Assembly (NCBI RefSeq): GCF_002304005.1 | Contig: NZ_MRCQ01000007.1 | Coordinates: forward strand, 62,001 to 126,000 | DNA: 64,000 nucleotides | Origin: Flavobacterium sp. ACN6 | GTDB lineage: Bacteria; Bacteroidota; Bacteroidia; Flavobacteriales; Flavobacteriaceae | Direction: 5' to 3' | Part shown: piece by piece, positions 51,693 to 60,521 of the stretch | Numbering within the stretch: the first letter of the stretch is position 1 | How the letters are laid out: every line of letters starts with the position of its first letter | Notes under the pieces: generated by a model | Seen by the model: the letters and a program-made list of their open reading frames with translations, nothing else | The model's database searches: none | What the model was told of the DNA's origin: nothing | Program-made: the position numbers and the translations under genes

Positions 51693-53567
51693 TTAATGGA
51701 AGTGATCTTCCTCGATTTCAAATTCGGCATCTTTTTCCCAAATTTCCATTTCGCAGGGTTTGCAGTTGAATTTTAGTTTGTACTCCAATTCGCCTTGTTT
51801 CAATACTAATGGTTCTTTTACTTTAACACCTACAATGTCTTTTTGGTGTATCGGACATTTTTTTAATTCGTATTTGATACAGTATTTGGTTGTCATTACA
51901 CGAGATTTTCCTGGATCCCATTGTAATTCGAATGCTTTTTCGATTTCGGTAACACCGTGGCGTTCGTAGAATTTACGAGCGACTTTGTTGGAAACATTGT
52001 ACATGAAGTCAAGTTTAGTTTCAGGATACGGATGTGACGTTTTAACTATTTGGTGTTCTTCGCGTTTGTAATTTTTTAAACGAATTTCGGTTAACTGATC
52101 GTAAACGGTTCTTCGCATTTCGTTGATTTTTGAAATAGGAAGGAACCAGTTTTGAGAAAACATAATATTGATTTCATTAGCTGTATAAGGCGTGAAACCT
52201 GTTTTTGCTAATTGTGTTTTGATGTTTTCTTCGATTGATTCGCCAGTTTTTGTCTGCTCTTTTGTGTGTTCTAAATTTACGACGCTTACATTTCCGTCTT
52301 CGTCGGTTGCGATTAATTCGAAACCAGTTTCTGTTTCTGTAAGTAATAAAGTTGTGCTTAGTTTTCGAACGGCACTATCTTCTCTTTCCACAATTTTGAT
52401 GAAAGCGGCATCGTTATTTCTGTAGATGAAAGTTCCGTCTTTTACTTCTTTAAGGACGTTCGGGTAAATTTTACCGTTTTCGGCTTTGTTTACGTAGATT
52501 CCGTCGGCTTCGTTATTTTCGTTGATGAAACAAAGTCCGTCACCGTTATTTAATAATTCGCCGTTTTCGATTTCGTAAGCGTTTCCAACAGTTCTTATTA
52601 ATTTACCAATATATTGTCCTTTTGATTTTGGACTTTCCCAAGAACCAATTGAGCTGTGTCTTTCGTTTACAAAATAGTCGGTATAACCACGGTTGAAAGT
52701 TCGGTTTAGAGAAGAATCAAAAGTATAGGTACAAGTTCCAGAAGAAGCTTTCATATATTTTTCGCTTCCGGCTCCTTCTAAATAGCTGTCTAGTTTTTGA
52801 CGTAAATACGAAACGTTGTTTTTTACGTAAACGACATCTTTTAATCTTCCTTCAATTTTAAAAGAAACGATTCCTGCTTCAATAAGATTCGGAATCTGCT
52901 CTGAAATATCTAAATCTTTAATAGAAAGTAAGTGACTGTTTTTGATTAAAGTTTCTCCGTTTCCGTCGATAAGGTTATAGGGTAAACGGCAGTTTTGTGC
53001 GCAAGAACCACGATTGGCACTTCGTTCTCCATTAGCCACACTCATATAGCAGTTTCCGCTAAAAGAAACACATAAAGCTCCTGTTACGAAAAATTCTAAT
53101 TCAACATCTGCCTCGTCGTATATTGTTTTAATTTGATGCAGGTTTAATTCGCGGGCTAAAACCACACGTTTGATTCCGGCATCTTTAAGGAATTTAATTT
53201 TATCGGCGTCACGATTATTGGCTTGTGTGCTGGCGTGAAGTACGATAGGAGGTAAGTCCATTTCCATAATCGCCATATCCTGAATAATCAAAGCATCTAC
53301 ACCAATGTCGTATAATTCCCAAATCATTGAGCGACACGTTTCAAGTTCGTTATCGTACAAAATGGTATTCATCACAACAAAAACCTGAGCATTAAATAAA
53401 TGCGCATATTGTACCAAAGCGGCAACATCTTCAATAGAATTGTTGGCGTTAGAACGTGCTCCAAATTGCGGTGCACCAATATAAACTGCATCGGCGCCAC
53501 TATTTATGGCGGCCATTCCTCCAATTAAATCTTTAGCAGGAGCTAATATTTCAATTTTCTTCTTCAT
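51693..53567 (-). CDS. U32 peptidase family protein (RlhA/YdcP-like)
   Basis: A 624-residue protein: N-terminal LAPAKDLIGGMAAINSGADAVYIGAPQFGAR (residues 8-38) and the cysteine motif SGNCYMSVANGERSANRGSC then AQNCRLPYN (about 167-196), typical of this family. A C-terminal part has two cysteine pairs (CIKYELKKCPIHQK and FNCKPCEMEIWE). E. coli RlhA (YdcP) of this type hydroxylates 23S rRNA C2501; other members act on tRNA. The exact target is not decided here. It is monocistronic and convergent with the secreted protein gene. Confidence 0.88.
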   Translation of the reverse strand: MKKKIEILAPAKDLIGGMAAINSGADAVYIGAPQFGARSNANNSIEDVAALVQYAHLFNAQVFVVMNTILYDNELETCRSMIWELYDIGVDALIIQDMAIMEMDLPPIVLHASTQANNRDADKIKFLKDAGIKRVVLARELNLHQIKTIYDEADVELEFFVTGALCVSFSGNCYMSVANGERSANRGSCAQNCRLPYNLIDGNGETLIKNSHLLSIKDLDISEQIPNLIEAGIVSFKIEGRLKDVVYVKNNVSYLRQKLDSYLEGAGSEKYMKASSGTCTYTFDSSLNRTFNRGYTDYFVNERHSSIGSWESPKSKGQYIGKLIRTVGNAYEIENGELLNNGDGLCFINENNEADGIYVNKAENGKIYPNVLKEVKDGTFIYRNNDAAFIKIVEREDSAVRKLSTTLLLTETETGFELIATDEDGNVSVVNLEHTKEQTKTGESIEENIKTQLAKTGFTPYTANEINIMFSQNWFLPISKINEMRRTVYDQLTEIRLKNYKREEHQIVKTSHPYPETKLDFMYNVSNKVARKFYERHGVTEIEKAFELQWDPGKSRVMTTKYCIKYELKKCPIHQKDIVGVKVKEPLVLKQGELEYKLKFNCKPCEMEIWEKDAEFEIEEDHFH

Positions 53568-53710
53568 TTTTAGAACTTTAGGCTTTTGTGGTATTCACGG
53601 AAAAAAGTGTGCAAAGTTCTTATAAATATTTCGAGTTTACTAATGCTGAAGCGATTTTTTTGAAATTGTTAACCTAATATGGAATGATGATGATTAAATA
53701 GTGATTGTGA

Positions 53711-54301
53711 TTAATCTAAAGGAAAAGAATATCCAAGAGCAAATACTCCAGTTGACTGTTTTGCAGCTGGATGAAAGTAACCAGAAATACCAATTTCGAA
53801 ATTGTGTTTTCGGCCAATGGCTAATCCTAAACTAAAAGGAATATGCATTAATACATCGCTTTTGTTGAAATTAACATTAGGGGTAAAAGTTTCAAACTTA
53901 CCTATTGAGGTACCAATACCACCTTCAATAAATGGTGCGACCCATGGTATAGGAGCACAAATTCTAATTTTGCCTCCCATTAAAAAAGCATTTGTTGTTA
54001 CTTTATACTGCGGTTGGTTTTGTATATTTTGATCTTTATCTACAGATTCAAAAATGGCACCTGCATAGGGTCTTATGCTAAGCCATGATTTTACACCTAA
54101 AACATATTCTGCTTGAAGATAAAGCCCGCCTCCCATAACATCCACTTCATCCTGATTTCCATAATCTTCGATATAATAGGAACTGCTTGATCCATAACCT
54201 ATAGATGCTTTAATAAATTTACCCGTGGTCTGGGCTTTTAAATGAGATGAAAATAATACTGTAAAAACAATAGCAGTAGAAAAGCGTAAACTTAAAATCA
54301 T
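53711..54301 (-). CDS. outer-membrane beta-barrel-like protein
   Basis: A 196-residue protein with an N-terminal signal peptide (MILSLRFSTAIVFTVLFSSHLKAQ). It has alternating strands with aromatic girdles (GGLYLQAEYVLGVKSWLSIRPYAGAIF, APFIEGGIGTSIGKF, PFSLGLAIGRKHNFEIGISGYF) and ends in GYSFPLD. This is the pattern of an eight-stranded OmpX/OmpW-like porin-type barrel. No function known. It is monocistronic. Confidence 0.8.
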   Translation of the reverse strand: MILSLRFSTAIVFTVLFSSHLKAQTTGKFIKASIGYGSSSSYYIEDYGNQDEVDVMGGGLYLQAEYVLGVKSWLSIRPYAGAIFESVDKDQNIQNQPQYKVTTNAFLMGGKIRICAPIPWVAPFIEGGIGTSIGKFETFTPNVNFNKSDVLMHIPFSLGLAIGRKHNFEIGISGYFHPAAKQSTGVFALGYSFPLD

Positions 54302-54369
54302 TAGATGTTGGTTTTATTTGTAAGAATAAATCGCGGCTAATGTAATAGTATTTTTCGAATTTAAAACAA

Positions 54370-54404
54370 AAAAAACTGCGCAATCCGAAGACTGAGCAGT
54401 TTTC
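54370..54404. terminator. weak hairpin between the barrel gene and the PA2169-family gene
   Basis: AAAACTGC / GCAGTTTT stem around a 16-nt loop with flanking A/T runs. Confidence 0.5.
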
Positions 54405-54425
54405 CAAAAAAAAAGCATGAATCGT

Positions 54426-54881
54426 TTAGTTCGCTTTTATTTTAATTTGTGATAGAGTGTTTTGAATACTGTTTAATTGTTTTGAAACAATAGAAACTTG
54501 ATTGTGTTCAAGGTGATTTTCTTCGAGTGCATTTTTATATTTTTCGATTGCAGCTTCTTCACCAGTTACGCAGGCATTGATAATTGCTTCTGTATCTCCG
54601 CCTGTAAAAGATGATTTAATATCGATCCAAGTTCTGTGTAAAGCTCCTAATGGTCCGCCTCCAGAAGTATCTGTCGATTTTCCTAATTTATTGATCTCGT
54701 CTTGTAACTCTACAATAAATAAGGCTCTTTCACGTGCGTATTCCAGAAAGTCAGTTTTCATTGCTGGATTTTCTACGTGTTCTGCAGCGTTAGTATATCC
54801 TAGTTTTCCGTCTTCTAGAATTGAAATTAATCCTTCTAAAGTTTTAACTGTTTCTTTTGTGGTTTCATCTGTATGTATCAT
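54426..54881 (-). CDS. PA2169 family four-helix-bundle protein (DUF2383)
   Basis: A 151-residue all-helical protein. The pattern is DETTKETVKTLEGLISILEDGKLGYTNAAEHV, DFLEYARERALFIVELQDEINKLG, a Gly-rich loop DTSGGGPLGALHRTWIDIKSSF, then EAIINACVTGEEAAIEKYKNALE, with conserved Glu/Tyr positions of a ferritin-like bundle. Members occur in stress-related loci of many bacteria, but the function is unknown. It is monocistronic. Confidence 0.88.
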   Translation of the reverse strand: MIHTDETTKETVKTLEGLISILEDGKLGYTNAAEHVENPAMKTDFLEYARERALFIVELQDEINKLGKSTDTSGGGPLGALHRTWIDIKSSFTGGDTEAIINACVTGEEAAIEKYKNALEENHLEHNQVSIVSKQLNSIQNTLSQIKIKAN

Positions 54882-55225
54882 GACTAATAGTTTTTAAATT
54901 AATACATTACAAAGTTGGCGATTATAAAGTGTTCTGTTTTACAGGATTGTACTTGTTGTTTTACAATATTGTGGAATGGGAATTTTGAAAGTTGTTTTTC
55001 ATTTTATTAAGATGTAGGAGTTTTTTTGAAAATGAATCTTCTCGTTTTACGTTTTGCGTGAGGGATAGCAGTGGAAAGCCCACAGCCTGACGAAGGAAGT
55101 GCGAGGACTTGTAACGAATAGCCCGGCCCGGATGGACACGCCCTTAATTTTTAAATGCTTTTTGTTGTAACCTTCAGTTGATTGATGCCGTCAAAGCTTT
55201 CATCAATCAAACTAATAATCGCAAA
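54882..55225. other. 344-bp spacer
   Basis: Contains a family C-type element (55056-55143) and an AT-rich remainder. No gene seen. Confidence 0.6.
55056..55143 (+). repeat. family C-type element (copy 5)
   Basis: Nearly identical to copy 4 over 88 bp (GGGATAGCAGTGGAA ... ATAGCCCGGCCCGG). The same orientation. Confidence 0.75.
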
Positions 55226-56285
55226 ATGAAAAAAATCTTAAGATCGTTTATTGTTCTATTTGTAATGGCTTGCTCGGGTTTGTCGGCGCAGAATTTAGAA
55301 ACTAAAATAGATAGTGTAATAAGTACAAAATTTAAACCTGAAATTCCCGGAGCTGTTTTTTTGGGCTGTGAAAAACGGAAAAGTGGTTTACAGAAAAGCG
55401 TTTGGAATGGCAGATTTGGAATTGAATGTAAAAATGAAACCTGAGTTTATTTTTGAAATTGGTTCTATGACGAAGCAGTTTACGGCTGTTTCTGTTTTAA
55501 TGCTGGCTGAGGAAGGCAAGCTTAACTTGAATGATGAAATCACAAGGTTTATTCCCGATTATCCAACGAATGGGAATGTGATTACGATTCATCATTTGCT
55601 GACGCATACTTCAGGAATTAAGGATTTTACGAGTATGAAAGCAATAAAAAATATTGCCAGAGAGGATTTGTCTCCAAAAGAGTTGGTAGATTTTTTTAAA
55701 AACGAACCAATGGATTTTAAGCCCGGAGAACAGTATAAATATTGTAATTCTGGTTATATGATTTTAGGTTATATTATCGAAATTGTTTCTGGACAAACGT
55801 ATCGAGATTTTATAACGTATCGTATTTTTAGGAAATTGGGAATGGAGAATACGTCTTATGCAAGCCACGAGCGAATTATTAAAAACAGGGTTTCGGGTTA
55901 TCGTGATAAGCAAGGTTATGTAAATACGAATTATATTAGCTTTTCTATTCCGTATGCTACGGGTGCAATCATGTCTAACGTTGATGATATGTTTAAATGG
56001 CAGAATGCGCTTAATGAGAATGTCTTATTAAGTCCTTCTTTTACCGAAAAAGCATTTACGAATTATAACTTAAATAACGGGACAAAAATTGATTATGGAT
56101 ATGGCTGGCATTTAGAAAAAGTGAAAAATAAAACCGTACGCGAACACGGCGGTAGTATTTTTGGATTTAAATCGATGGGAATTTACGAACCTTCTGAACA
56201 AATTTATGTGATTGGTTTGAGTAACTGCGAATGTAATTCTCCAACGGCAATTACAACAGAGGTTGCTACACTGTTAATTGACTAA
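55226..56285 (+). pseudogene. serine beta-lactamase-like gene with a frameshift
   Basis: ATG at 55226 opens a signal peptide (MKKILRSFIVLFVMACSGLSAQ). The frame ends at 55444, while the next frame (usable from GTG 55368 to 56285) carries the rest of a class C beta-lactamase family hydrolase: SxxK motif GSMTKQF, YCNSGYMILG (Tyr-x-Asn) and REHGGSIFGF. One base must be removed near T7/G3 at 55356-55365 to read GAVFLAVKNGKVVYRKAFGM. It is a homopolymer shift, so either a real inactivation or a sequencing error. Repaired, it would be a periplasmic serine hydrolase of about 352 residues. Confidence 0.85.
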
Positions 56286-56286
56286 A

Positions 56287-56322
56287 TAAAAAAAGGGTGT
56301 TTTCGAAAAAACACCCTTTTAG
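56287..56322. terminator. bidirectional terminator
   Basis: AAAAAGGGTGTTTT / AAAACACCCTTTT stem with a CGAA-type loop. Confidence 0.8.
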
Positions 56323-56338
56323 TTTATTGTTTATGATA

Positions 56339-57529
56339 TTAAGCAGTCAAAGCTTCTTTGATTCTGCGTAATGCTTCTTTTAAAATTTCGTTGCTTGTTG
56401 CGTAAGAGAAACGAATACAATTTGGATTTCCAAAAGCGTCTCCGGTTACAGTTGCAACGTTTGCTTCTGCTAAAAGGTACATTGAAACGTCGTTTGCATC
56501 TTTAATTTCAGTTCCTCTTAATGTTTTTCCGAAGAAAGAAGAAACGTCTGGGAATACATAAAATGCACCTTCTGGAACGTTGATTTTTACTCCTGGAATT
56601 TCTTTCAATAATCCAACAACTAAATCTCTACGACCGTGGAAAGCCTGAACCATTTCGTTTAATACACTTGGATCAGCATCTACAGCAGTAATTGTAGCGC
56701 GTTGTGCCACAGAGTTTGCTCCAGATGTTACTTGTCCTTGAATTTTTGTACACGCTTTTGCGATAAATTCAGGAGCACCAATATATCCAATTCTGTATCC
56801 TGTCATTGCGAATGCTTTTGCAACTCCGTTTACAGTAATTGTTTTTTCTAACATTCCTGGAATTGAACCGATACTGCAGAAAGTTCCAGAGAAATTAATG
56901 TGCTCATAAATTTCATCTGCAACTACGTAAATATTCGGGTGTTTTTCTAAAACTTTTGCAAGAGCTGTTAATTCTTCTCTGCTGTAAACAGAACCTGAAG
57001 GATTACAAGGAGAAGAAAACCACATCATTTTTGTTTTTGGCGTGATCGCAGCTTCCAATTGTTCTGGAGTAATTTTGAAATCTGTTTCTACAGACGTTGA
57101 AACTTCAACAGGAACGCCGCCAGATAATTTTACGATTTCGAAATAAGAAACCCAGTATGGTGCTGGTAAAATAACTTCGTCACCATCATTTAACATTACT
57201 TGTGCAATATTGTATAAAGATTGTTTTGCTCCTGTAGAAACTACGATTTGAGATGGTTTGTACTCTAAACCATTATCTCTTTTGAATTTTCTGCAGATTG
57301 CTTCTTTTAGATCTTGGTATCCATCAACTGGAGAATATGTGCTGTAATTATCGTCGATTGCTTTTTTTGCAGCTTCTTTAATAAAGTCAGGCGTATTGAA
57401 ATCAGGCTCACCTAAACTTAAACTGATAATGTCTTTTCCTTGAGCTTTTAGTTCGCGAGCTAAAGCAGCCATAGCTAATGTTTGTGAAGTCGCTAAGTTG
57501 TTGATTCTGTCCGAAAGAATATGATTCAT
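56339..57529 (-). CDS. aspartate aminotransferase-type PLP enzyme (class I)
   Basis: A 396-residue aminotransferase. PLP Lys238 lies in VNGVAKAFAMTGYRIGYIG; Asn176 in SSPCNPSGSVYS and Asp205 in VADEIYEH complete the cofactor site. The length and TYSPVDGYQDLKEAI pattern fit subgroup I-gamma aspartate/prephenate aminotransferases. It transaminates aspartate or a related amino acid; specificity is not certain. It is monocistronic. Confidence 0.93.
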   Translation of the reverse strand: MNHILSDRINNLATSQTLAMAALARELKAQGKDIISLSLGEPDFNTPDFIKEAAKKAIDDNYSTYSPVDGYQDLKEAICRKFKRDNGLEYKPSQIVVSTGAKQSLYNIAQVMLNDGDEVILPAPYWVSYFEIVKLSGGVPVEVSTSVETDFKITPEQLEAAITPKTKMMWFSSPCNPSGSVYSREELTALAKVLEKHPNIYVVADEIYEHINFSGTFCSIGSIPGMLEKTITVNGVAKAFAMTGYRIGYIGAPEFIAKACTKIQGQVTSGANSVAQRATITAVDADPSVLNEMVQAFHGRRDLVVGLLKEIPGVKINVPEGAFYVFPDVSSFFGKTLRGTEIKDANDVSMYLLAEANVATVTGDAFGNPNCIRFSYATSNEILKEALRRIKEALTA

Positions 57530-57602
57530 TATAAAATTTTTGAATGTCCTTAATTTTCCACGCTAATTAAGGAAGGTTAATTATTAATAGATTTTTTTTA
57601 GT

Positions 57603-58700
57603 TTAAACAGATAATTCAGGTTTCATTCCCAAGTCACGTAAATGCTTGAAGTGAGCTGCAATAGCACTTCTCATTGTTTTATATTCGTAGTATGGTAAAT
57701 TACATTCTTTTGCAGTTTCCTTTACAATTTTTGCAATTTTACCATAGTGAATATGACTAATATTTGGAAAAATATGATGTTCGATTTGATGATTCAATCC
57801 ACCTGTGTACCAGTTTACAATTGCATTTTTTGGAGCAAAATTAGTTGTAGTATACAATTGGTGAACTGCCCACGTATTGTCCATTTCTCCTAATTCATTT
57901 GGAGAAGGATTTGTAGTTTCTTCAACAACGTGCGCTAATTGAAAAACAACACTCAAGATTAATCCAGCTGTGTAGTGCATAACAAAAAATCCAATTAAAA
58001 CTTTCCACCATGTAATTCCAATTACCATTGGCAATACAATCCAGATTGAAACGTAGATTACTTTTGTAATGATTAAAGTTGTCCAAAGGATTTTTGGGCT
58101 TTTTGGTTCTCCATAAGATAATTTTCTTTTAAGATAATTTCTCATTTGCTTAAAATCGGTTGTGATTGCCCAATTGAAAGTCAATAAACCATATAAGAAA
58201 ACAGAATAGTAATGTTGAAAACGGTGAAAACTATGCCATTTTGCATCTTTTGTAAAACGGATAATTCTTCCTGCATCTAGATCTTCATCGTGACCTGGAA
58301 TGTTTGTATACGTGTGATGAAGTACATTGTGCTGTACCTGCCAGTTGTAAACATTTCCAGCAAGAACATAAATTGTTCCTCCCATAAATTTATTGATCCA
58401 GCTTTTATTTGAATAGGAACCATGATTACCATCGTGCATAACATTCATTCCAACACCAGCCATTCCAATACCAATTACGATTGATAAAAGCAGCATTACC
58501 CAGAAAGGCATTTCTAATGTAAGGATTAAAAAATACGGAGTTAGAAAAACTGCGAATAGAATAACGGCTTTTAAGTGTAGCTTCCAGTTTCCAGTTTTCT
58601 GAATGTTATTTTCCTTAAAGTAATTGTTTACCCGTGAGTTAAGTGTTCTGAAAAATTTCAGATTGTCTTGCCTTGCAAATGTAGGTGCAGTGTTATTCAT
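57603..58700 (-). CDS. fatty acid desaturase (membrane, di-iron)
   Basis: A 365-residue membrane desaturase with the three histidine boxes: HDGNH (89-93), HNVLHH (124-129) and HQIEHH near the C-terminus (TGGLNHQIEHHIFPNISHIHYG). About four membrane spans surround them (TPYFLILTLEMPFWVMLLLSIVIG and others). It has the front-end acyl-lipid desaturase pattern and would introduce a double bond in a membrane fatty acid, probably under cold or fluidity control. It is divergent from rsmG. Confidence 0.92.
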   Translation of the reverse strand: MNNTAPTFARQDNLKFFRTLNSRVNNYFKENNIQKTGNWKLHLKAVILFAVFLTPYFLILTLEMPFWVMLLLSIVIGIGMAGVGMNVMHDGNHGSYSNKSWINKFMGGTIYVLAGNVYNWQVQHNVLHHTYTNIPGHDEDLDAGRIIRFTKDAKWHSFHRFQHYYSVFLYGLLTFNWAITTDFKQMRNYLKRKLSYGEPKSPKILWTTLIITKVIYVSIWIVLPMVIGITWWKVLIGFFVMHYTAGLILSVVFQLAHVVEETTNPSPNELGEMDNTWAVHQLYTTTNFAPKNAIVNWYTGGLNHQIEHHIFPNISHIHYGKIAKIVKETAKECNLPYYEYKTMRSAIAAHFKHLRDLGMKPELSV

Positions 58701-58807
58701 AATAAATTTAAATAGTTTTCAAAGGTAATTATTATAAATTCTCAATTTGCAAAATTGAGTTAAATATTTCAATCGTAAAGTAGTACTTTTGTTAAAAATT
58801 TACAGCA

Positions 58808-59437
58808 ATGGATGAGATATTGAAATATTTTCCTGATTTGACCGATCTTCAAATCGAACAATTTCAAAAATTAGACTTTTTATACCACGATTGGAATGAG
58901 AAAATCAATGTGATTTCTCGTAAAGACATTGACTCCTTGTATACAAAACATATTTTACATTCTTTAGGAATTGCTAAAATCATGAAGTTTGAACCTGGAG
59001 CAACAGTTTTGGATGTTGGAACCGGAGGTGGTTTTCCTGGAATTCCGCTAGCTATTCTTTTTCCAGAAACGCGCTTTTATTTAATTGATGTTATTGCTAA
59101 AAAGATAAAAGTGGTTCAAGGTGTCGTTGATGCATTGGAATTAAAAAATGTAAAAGCAGAACAAAAACGCGCCGAATTGGTAAAAGGTGATTTCGATTTT
59201 ATTGTAAGTCGTGCTGTAACCAATATGCCTGATTTTGTTTCTTGGATAAAAGATAAAATCAAAAAACAGCATAAACATACTTTGAAAAACGGAATCCTAT
59301 ATTTAAAAGGAGGAGATTTAGCAGAAGAATTAAAAGATTTTCCAAATGCGACTTTGTATGATTTAGCGGCATTATTTGATGATGAATTTTTTGAAACCAA
59401 AAAAGTAGTTCATCTTCCTTTGAAATTTAAAGCTTAA
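58808..59437 (+). CDS. rsmG: 16S rRNA m7G527 methyltransferase
   Basis: A 209-residue methyltransferase with the SAM motif VLDVGTGGGFPGIPLAI (about 67-83) and SRAVTNMPDFVSWI for the catalytic part. It methylates G527 of 16S rRNA. The N-terminus MDEILKYFPDLTDLQIEQFQKLDFLYHDWNEKINVISRKD is the standard family start. Promoter elements are not clear. A strong terminator follows. Confidence 0.95.
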   Translation: MDEILKYFPDLTDLQIEQFQKLDFLYHDWNEKINVISRKDIDSLYTKHILHSLGIAKIMKFEPGATVLDVGTGGGFPGIPLAILFPETRFYLIDVIAKKIKVVQGVVDALELKNVKAEQKRAELVKGDFDFIVSRAVTNMPDFVSWIKDKIKKQHKHTLKNGILYLKGGDLAEELKDFPNATLYDLAALFDDEFFETKKVVHLPLKFKA

Positions 59438-59448
59438 ATTCAGTATAA

Positions 59449-59484
59449 AATAAATAACCCGAAAGAATTCTTTCGGGTTATTTT
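59449..59484. terminator. rsmG terminator (bidirectional)
   Basis: AATAACCCGAAAGA / TCTTTCGGGTTATT stem followed by T. Confidence 0.85.
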
Positions 59485-59504
59485 TGAATTAATAGTTTTT
59501 ACTA

Positions 59505-60236
59505 TTAAGATGCTTTTCTAGAAAAGTCTAAAAAAGGATTCGATTTAAGATCTAAATTATCAATAAAATTATGAAGTGCATTTTCTGCTTCTTCATTACT
59601 ATATTTAAATTTTGAATCAAAGAAAAATTCGCGGCATAGAACAGGTTCATTAGATGAGTCGTATATCGCTTCATCAGTCTCGTCTAATTCAGTGTTTCTA
59701 TAAGTACAAGAATGGGAATGAACTAATTCTGTAATAACCTGACTGAACCAGTTGTCAAATTTTTTCTTTTTTGGAGTAATGTGGCGGGCAAGAAGAACAA
59801 GTCCAATAAGTTCACTTTGTAAAAAATAAGAGCCTTTTCTATATCGAATATCAATCAATCTTACATTCATTAAAGCAATCCATAAAGCGCCATTTACTGA
59901 ACCTGTTGCAGGAACGTCAAGATCAAGATCGAATAACAATGGATTTGTCTGCTCTCGATTATTAACCGAGCACCAAAGCGCTTCAATTCTTTTTTGAGTA
60001 TCATTTACGGCTACTGTATAACCAGTAAAGCGCCAGTAAATCCATTCTAATAATGCAGCAGTTAATCCTATAGAAGCTTTATGATTGATCTGCATTAAAA
60101 GATTTTCCAAATCTTCATTTCCTTCAAGTGGATCTAGAAATTTATCAATTTTCTTTTTTGTCCAGCTAAAATCAATTGGGTGTCCAATACTTTTTGATTC
60201 CATTATTACCTTTGGAACATTGTTTAAATTTCTCAT
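59505..60236 (-). CDS. hypothetical protein, 243 aa
   Basis: The ATG at 60236 is used (MRNLNNVPKVIMESKSIGH); a TTG at 60275 is not favoured. No known domain recognised. It is a soluble, mostly helical protein with a conserved-looking start (MESKSIGHPIDFSWTKKKIDKFLDP) and many Leu/Trp (LTAALLEWIYWRFTGYTVAVND). A stretch near the C-terminus has NTELDETDEAIYD and EEAENALHNFIDNL. Function unknown. It has no signal peptide and lies alone between rsmG and pruA. Confidence 0.7.
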   Translation of the reverse strand: MRNLNNVPKVIMESKSIGHPIDFSWTKKKIDKFLDPLEGNEDLENLLMQINHKASIGLTAALLEWIYWRFTGYTVAVNDTQKRIEALWCSVNNREQTNPLLFDLDLDVPATGSVNGALWIALMNVRLIDIRYRKGSYFLQSELIGLVLLARHITPKKKKFDNWFSQVITELVHSHSCTYRNTELDETDEAIYDSSNEPVLCREFFFDSKFKYSNEEAENALHNFIDNLDLKSNPFLDFSRKAS

Positions 60237-60449
60237 ATCTTTTTTCTTTTTGTTAGGTTGAATTTTATTTGACAAATTTAAACGGGTGTTTTTTTTTTTA
60301 AAGGCACAAAAAGTTTTAAAAGTATTAGAATAAGCTTTTTGAGAGAGCTAGTTTACTGTAAATCAATAAAATAAGAAAAGTACTACAAAAATAAATTCGT
60401 TCGTTTTACAGAGTATTTTGTATGTATTCAAATTGAGATAAAATGCAAA

Positions 60450-60513
60450 AAGCCGAATCTTATTAAGATTCGGCCTTATATAATTGAAACCTTTCCCGAT
60501 AGCTATCGGGATG
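60450..60513 (-). terminator. two hairpins after pruA
   Basis: A stem AAGCCGAATCTTA / TAAGATTCGGCTT (60453-60476) and a second, CCCGATAGCTATCGGG (60494-60509), both possible terminators for the minus-strand gene. Confidence 0.55.
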
Positions 60514-60521
60514 AAACAAAA

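Noticed and set aside
55178..56285. Two separate genes at the beta-lactamase-like locus
   Set aside because: The first frame holds only the signal peptide and N-terminus and the second lacks them; one frameshift joins them.
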